A stretch of DNA of 64,000 nucleotides from Mycobacterium bourgelatii (GTDB lineage: Bacteria > Actinomycetota > Actinomycetes > Mycobacteriales > Mycobacteriaceae): the NCBI RefSeq assembly GCF_010723575.1, contig NZ_BLKZ01000001.1, forward strand, positions 1,364,001-1,428,000, read 5' to 3'. Position 1 is the stretch's first letter. Each line of letters starts with the position of its first letter. The translations under genes and the position numbers were made by a program. Below, piece by piece: positions 62,044 to 64,000 of this stretch. Under the pieces are notes generated by a model. The model was not told the origin of the DNA and did not search any database. It worked only from the letters and a program-made list of their open reading frames with translations.

Positions 62044-63099
62044 TCAGCTGCGTGCCAGCACGCCCCGCGGAAGTAGCAGGGGCAGGTCGGTGTAGGTGGC
62101 GATGCCGGGCGGCGCCGCGACGACGGCGGGTATTGCCGTGATCGGTGGCATCGCGGTGATCGTGAGCCCGAGCATGATGTAGTCTTCGATCGTTTCGCCG
62201 TGAAAGTCCGGCGGTGGCTCGAAATTCAGCGTGCTCTTGATGGTTGGACGGCCCTCGACCGTAACGGTGTAACCGAAGTTCGTCGACCAGGCCGGGTCCA
62301 GCGATTGGCCCTTGGTCCACACGGCGCGCAGTTCGATCACCTCGCGGCCCGCAAAGATCCCCTTCCAGCGCAGGTCGATACCCGCGACGCACCCCCTCTT
62401 GATGGTCCAGTCACCCGGGAGGACCAGATCTTCTGTGGTTTGCGCGTATTCGGCTGCGCAGCGGATGTCGTCGAGTTCGACGCCTAGGGCATCGGCGAGG
62501 AGTTGCACCGCTTCGCGGAAGATCCCGGATCCCTTCTCGGTGATCGCGGGCAGATCTGGCTGGTCGATCGGACAGCCGAACCCCATCGGAATCTCCGTGG
62601 CCGGAGAGTTGTAGATGGTGGTGTCGAAGGACTCGACGATGGCTATCCGATCGACCCGGTCCGAGAGACCCGCGGTGACGATGGCGAGCAGTTGGATGAA
62701 CCCGGGGTTGATGCCGCTGCCGAAAATGGTCGAACCGCCCCGCGCACACGCATCGCTGATCCGCTCCCGATCAGGACCCAGTTGCTGCCCGGTGATGAAC
62801 TCCGATGTGGTGACGACGTTGATTCCCGCCTCCAGAATGCGGGTCACCTCATCGACATTGGCGAACATCGGGTTGTAGACGACACAGTCGGGTTTCAACG
62901 CCAACAGCGCGTCGATATCGTCGGTCGCCCGCACACCCAGGTCCTCGATACCGCACAGCTCACCGACATCACAGCCGACCTTGTCGGGTGACCATGCGTA
63001 GCAGCCGACCAGTTCCAACAGGGAATTCGCTGTGATCGCGTGCACCGACTTCCTGCCCACATTGCCAGTGGTCCACTGAACGACGCGCAGCTTGGTCAT
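62044..63099 (-). CDS. Dihydrodipicolinate reductase-like NAD(P)-binding protein
   Basis: ATG 63099 (351 aa) overlaps the upstream stop by one base (TAATG). The Rossmann part reads V-V-Q-W-T-T-G-N-V-G near residue 8 and the middle has G-S-G-I-N-P-G-F near 120. This group, related to DapB-like and 2,4-diaminopentanoate dehydrogenase enzymes, is frequent near P450 and steroid genes in mycobacteria. The substrate is unknown. Confidence 0.87.
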   Translation of the reverse strand: MTKLRVVQWTTGNVGRKSVHAITANSLLELVGCYAWSPDKVGCDVGELCGIEDLGVRATDDIDALLALKPDCVVYNPMFANVDEVTRILEAGINVVTTSEFITGQQLGPDRERISDACARGGSTIFGSGINPGFIQLLAIVTAGLSDRVDRIAIVESFDTTIYNSPATEIPMGFGCPIDQPDLPAITEKGSGIFREAVQLLADALGVELDDIRCAAEYAQTTEDLVLPGDWTIKRGCVAGIDLRWKGIFAGREVIELRAVWTKGQSLDPAWSTNFGYTVTVEGRPTIKSTLNFEPPPDFHGETIEDYIMLGLTITAMPPITAIPAVVAAPPGIATYTDLPLLLPRGVLARS

Positions 63100-63524
63100 T
63101 ATGGTTTCGCGCCGGCCTGCTGCTCTGCGGCCTGACGGGCGAGGCGCTCGTCGTGGATTCGTACCAATTCGCGGAATCCCAACCGGTGGTATTTCGGAAT
63201 CGGTTGAATGCCCCAGACGTCCTGCGCGGTGTCCTTGCCCTCGGCTCCCTCGGGCGGCCCCAACGGGGGGTAAGGGTACTTGCATTCCAGGGTGTCATCG
63301 GAGTAGCGGACTTTGAGTAGCTCGCTGCAGATTTCGGTGAGGGACAACGTCGGGTAGCCGTAGTAGACGGCCATGAACGGCAGCGTGAACGCGCCCTCGA
63401 TGACCAGCGCGATCAGGCATACCAGCACGGCACGCTTGATCCACTTGTGCATGCGTGCCCAGTACGGCGTGGTGCCCGGGGGCAGGTCTTCTGCCGTCGC
63501 TTCTTTCGTTGCTTCAGTGGTCAT
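63099..63524 (-). CDS. Single-TM membrane protein, function unknown
   Basis: The 141-aa protein has an acidic N-terminus, one hydrophobic helix (A-V-L-V-C-L-I-A-L-V-I-E-G-A-F-T-L-P-F at about 34-55) and a polar C-terminal domain with two cysteines (E-I-C; L-E-C-K-Y-P-Y-P-P). It lies 13 bp after the next membrane gene and is coupled to the reductase. The cysteine- and Pro/Tyr-rich part recalls the tail of AveC-like proteins, so it may be half of a split family member. Confidence 0.68.
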   Translation of the reverse strand: MTTEATKEATAEDLPPGTTPYWARMHKWIKRAVLVCLIALVIEGAFTLPFMAVYYGYPTLSLTEICSELLKVRYSDDTLECKYPYPPLGPPEGAEGKDTAQDVWGIQPIPKYHRLGFRELVRIHDERLARQAAEQQAGAKP

Positions 63525-63537
63525 GATGTTATCCCTC

Positions 63538-63993
63538 TCAGTCAGAGAAGATTTCGCGGTTGACGGTGTGCAGGTACGGGATGGCCAGGAACGGGGTGAT
63601 GTAGAAGATGTCGAACAGCCACCAGCCGATCACCGGGAAAACGACACCGGCGAAGCGCACGTCGGCGTACATCGTCATGTTGAACACGTATGCGGTCCAG
63701 ATCACCACGCCCATCCAGCAGGTAATGATCATCCACTGGTGTCCCCAGCGCTTCATCTGCAGGAATCCGATCGCCGCGGCGACCCGCATCGAAAACACGG
63801 TGATAATCAGCCCGACCACATAGGCCTTTTCGCCCGGGCCCGCCGCGCCACCGACCCACAATTCGTTGTAGTGCCAGAAGTAGCCGGCATCGAACATGTT
63901 GCCCCAACCGACCATCAGCACCCGATTGATCAAGGTGTGGTTGGCGACGAGATCCAAGGACCAGCCAAGGGTGTTGAGCATTCCGTCGATCAT
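63538..63993 (-). CDS. Multi-pass membrane protein, function unknown (start near window edge)
   Basis: The 151-aa protein has four hydrophobic stretches and aromatic loops (W-H-Y-N-E-L-W; W-G-H-Q-W-M-I). ATG 63993 is the first in view, but the frame stays open to the window edge, so the true start may lie outside. It is followed after 13 bp by the single-TM gene. The number of helices and P450 context again fit a divergent AveC-like or emopamil-like membrane enzyme, which I cannot confirm. Confidence 0.65.
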   Translation of the reverse strand: MIDGMLNTLGWSLDLVANHTLINRVLMVGWGNMFDAGYFWHYNELWVGGAAGPGEKAYVVGLIITVFSMRVAAAIGFLQMKRWGHQWMIITCWMGVVIWTAYVFNMTMYADVRFAGVVFPVIGWWLFDIFYITPFLAIPYLHTVNREIFSD

Positions 63994-64000
63994 GACCAGG

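Overview
The window comes from the chromosome of a slow-growing Mycobacterium. The evidence is uniformly GC-rich sequence with frequent GTG and TTG starts, a PE_PGRS gene, PknF-like Ser/Thr kinases, a mycothiol-type DinB enzyme, a mycofactocin-type SDR, several F420-type luciferase-like oxidoreductases, four cytochrome P450 genes and many TetR regulators next to lipid or steroid-type catabolic enzymes. I see no rRNA or tRNA gene, CRISPR array, prophage or replication origin.

Layout. 1-6.3 kb: serine hydrolase (5' end outside the window), lipoprotein M15 peptidase, amidohydrolase, membrane Ser/Thr kinase with an extracellular discoidin-like domain, PhyH-type dioxygenase. 6.5-8.3 kb: small conserved protein and an IS110-family element. 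8.3-17 kb: DUF2855 reductase, SRPBCC/TetR pair, LLM oxidoreductase, VOC protein, SDR, crotonase, alpha/beta hydrolase, TetR, Tat-type lipoprotein amidase. 17-22 kb is a decayed zone: a kinase relic that has lost its N-terminal half, a frameshifted PE_PGRS gene and an IS1380-type transposase relic. 22-27.5 kb: two amidohydrolases and a fused acyl-CoA dehydrogenase that share an AGAAC-N3-GTTYC promoter motif, beside a KstR-like TetR. 27.5-31 kb: phospholipase D, lytic transglycosylase, EcsC protein. 31-44.5 kb: P450-rich region with two AveC-like membrane proteins, a MoxR-type ATPase plus VWA pair, an NAD epimerase, TetR regulators and a 728-aa protein I cannot assign. 44.5-46 kb: MpaB-type oxygenase between two related 2-TM microproteins. 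46-58 kb: universal stress protein, GH5-like hydrolase, an HxlR-controlled ACAD/LLM/MDR cassette, a tocopherol-cyclase-like gene with an in-frame stop, ferritin-like, DUF808, SDR, CMD, PUA-like and DinB genes. 57-59.5 kb: hemerythrin, a 51-aa disordered protein and SelO. 59.5-64 kb: an overlapping chain of LLM, VOC, P450, DHDPR-like reductase and two membrane proteins.

How it works together. Most of the window looks like accessory catabolism of hydrophobic substrates: P450s and other oxygenases activate, while SDR, ACAD, crotonase and amidohydrolase enzymes process. Each block sits near a TetR or HxlR regulator, and nearly every such regulator has an inverted repeat in its own upstream gap. 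The most system-like unit is the four-gene co-translated operon 38671->34087 (AveC-like membrane protein, MoxR ATPase, VWA protein, epimerase) flanked by P450 genes. The MpaB unit with two homologous microproteins and the hemerythrin/microprotein/SelO unit are the next most unusual. Family assignments rest on reading motifs by eye; no database search was possible.
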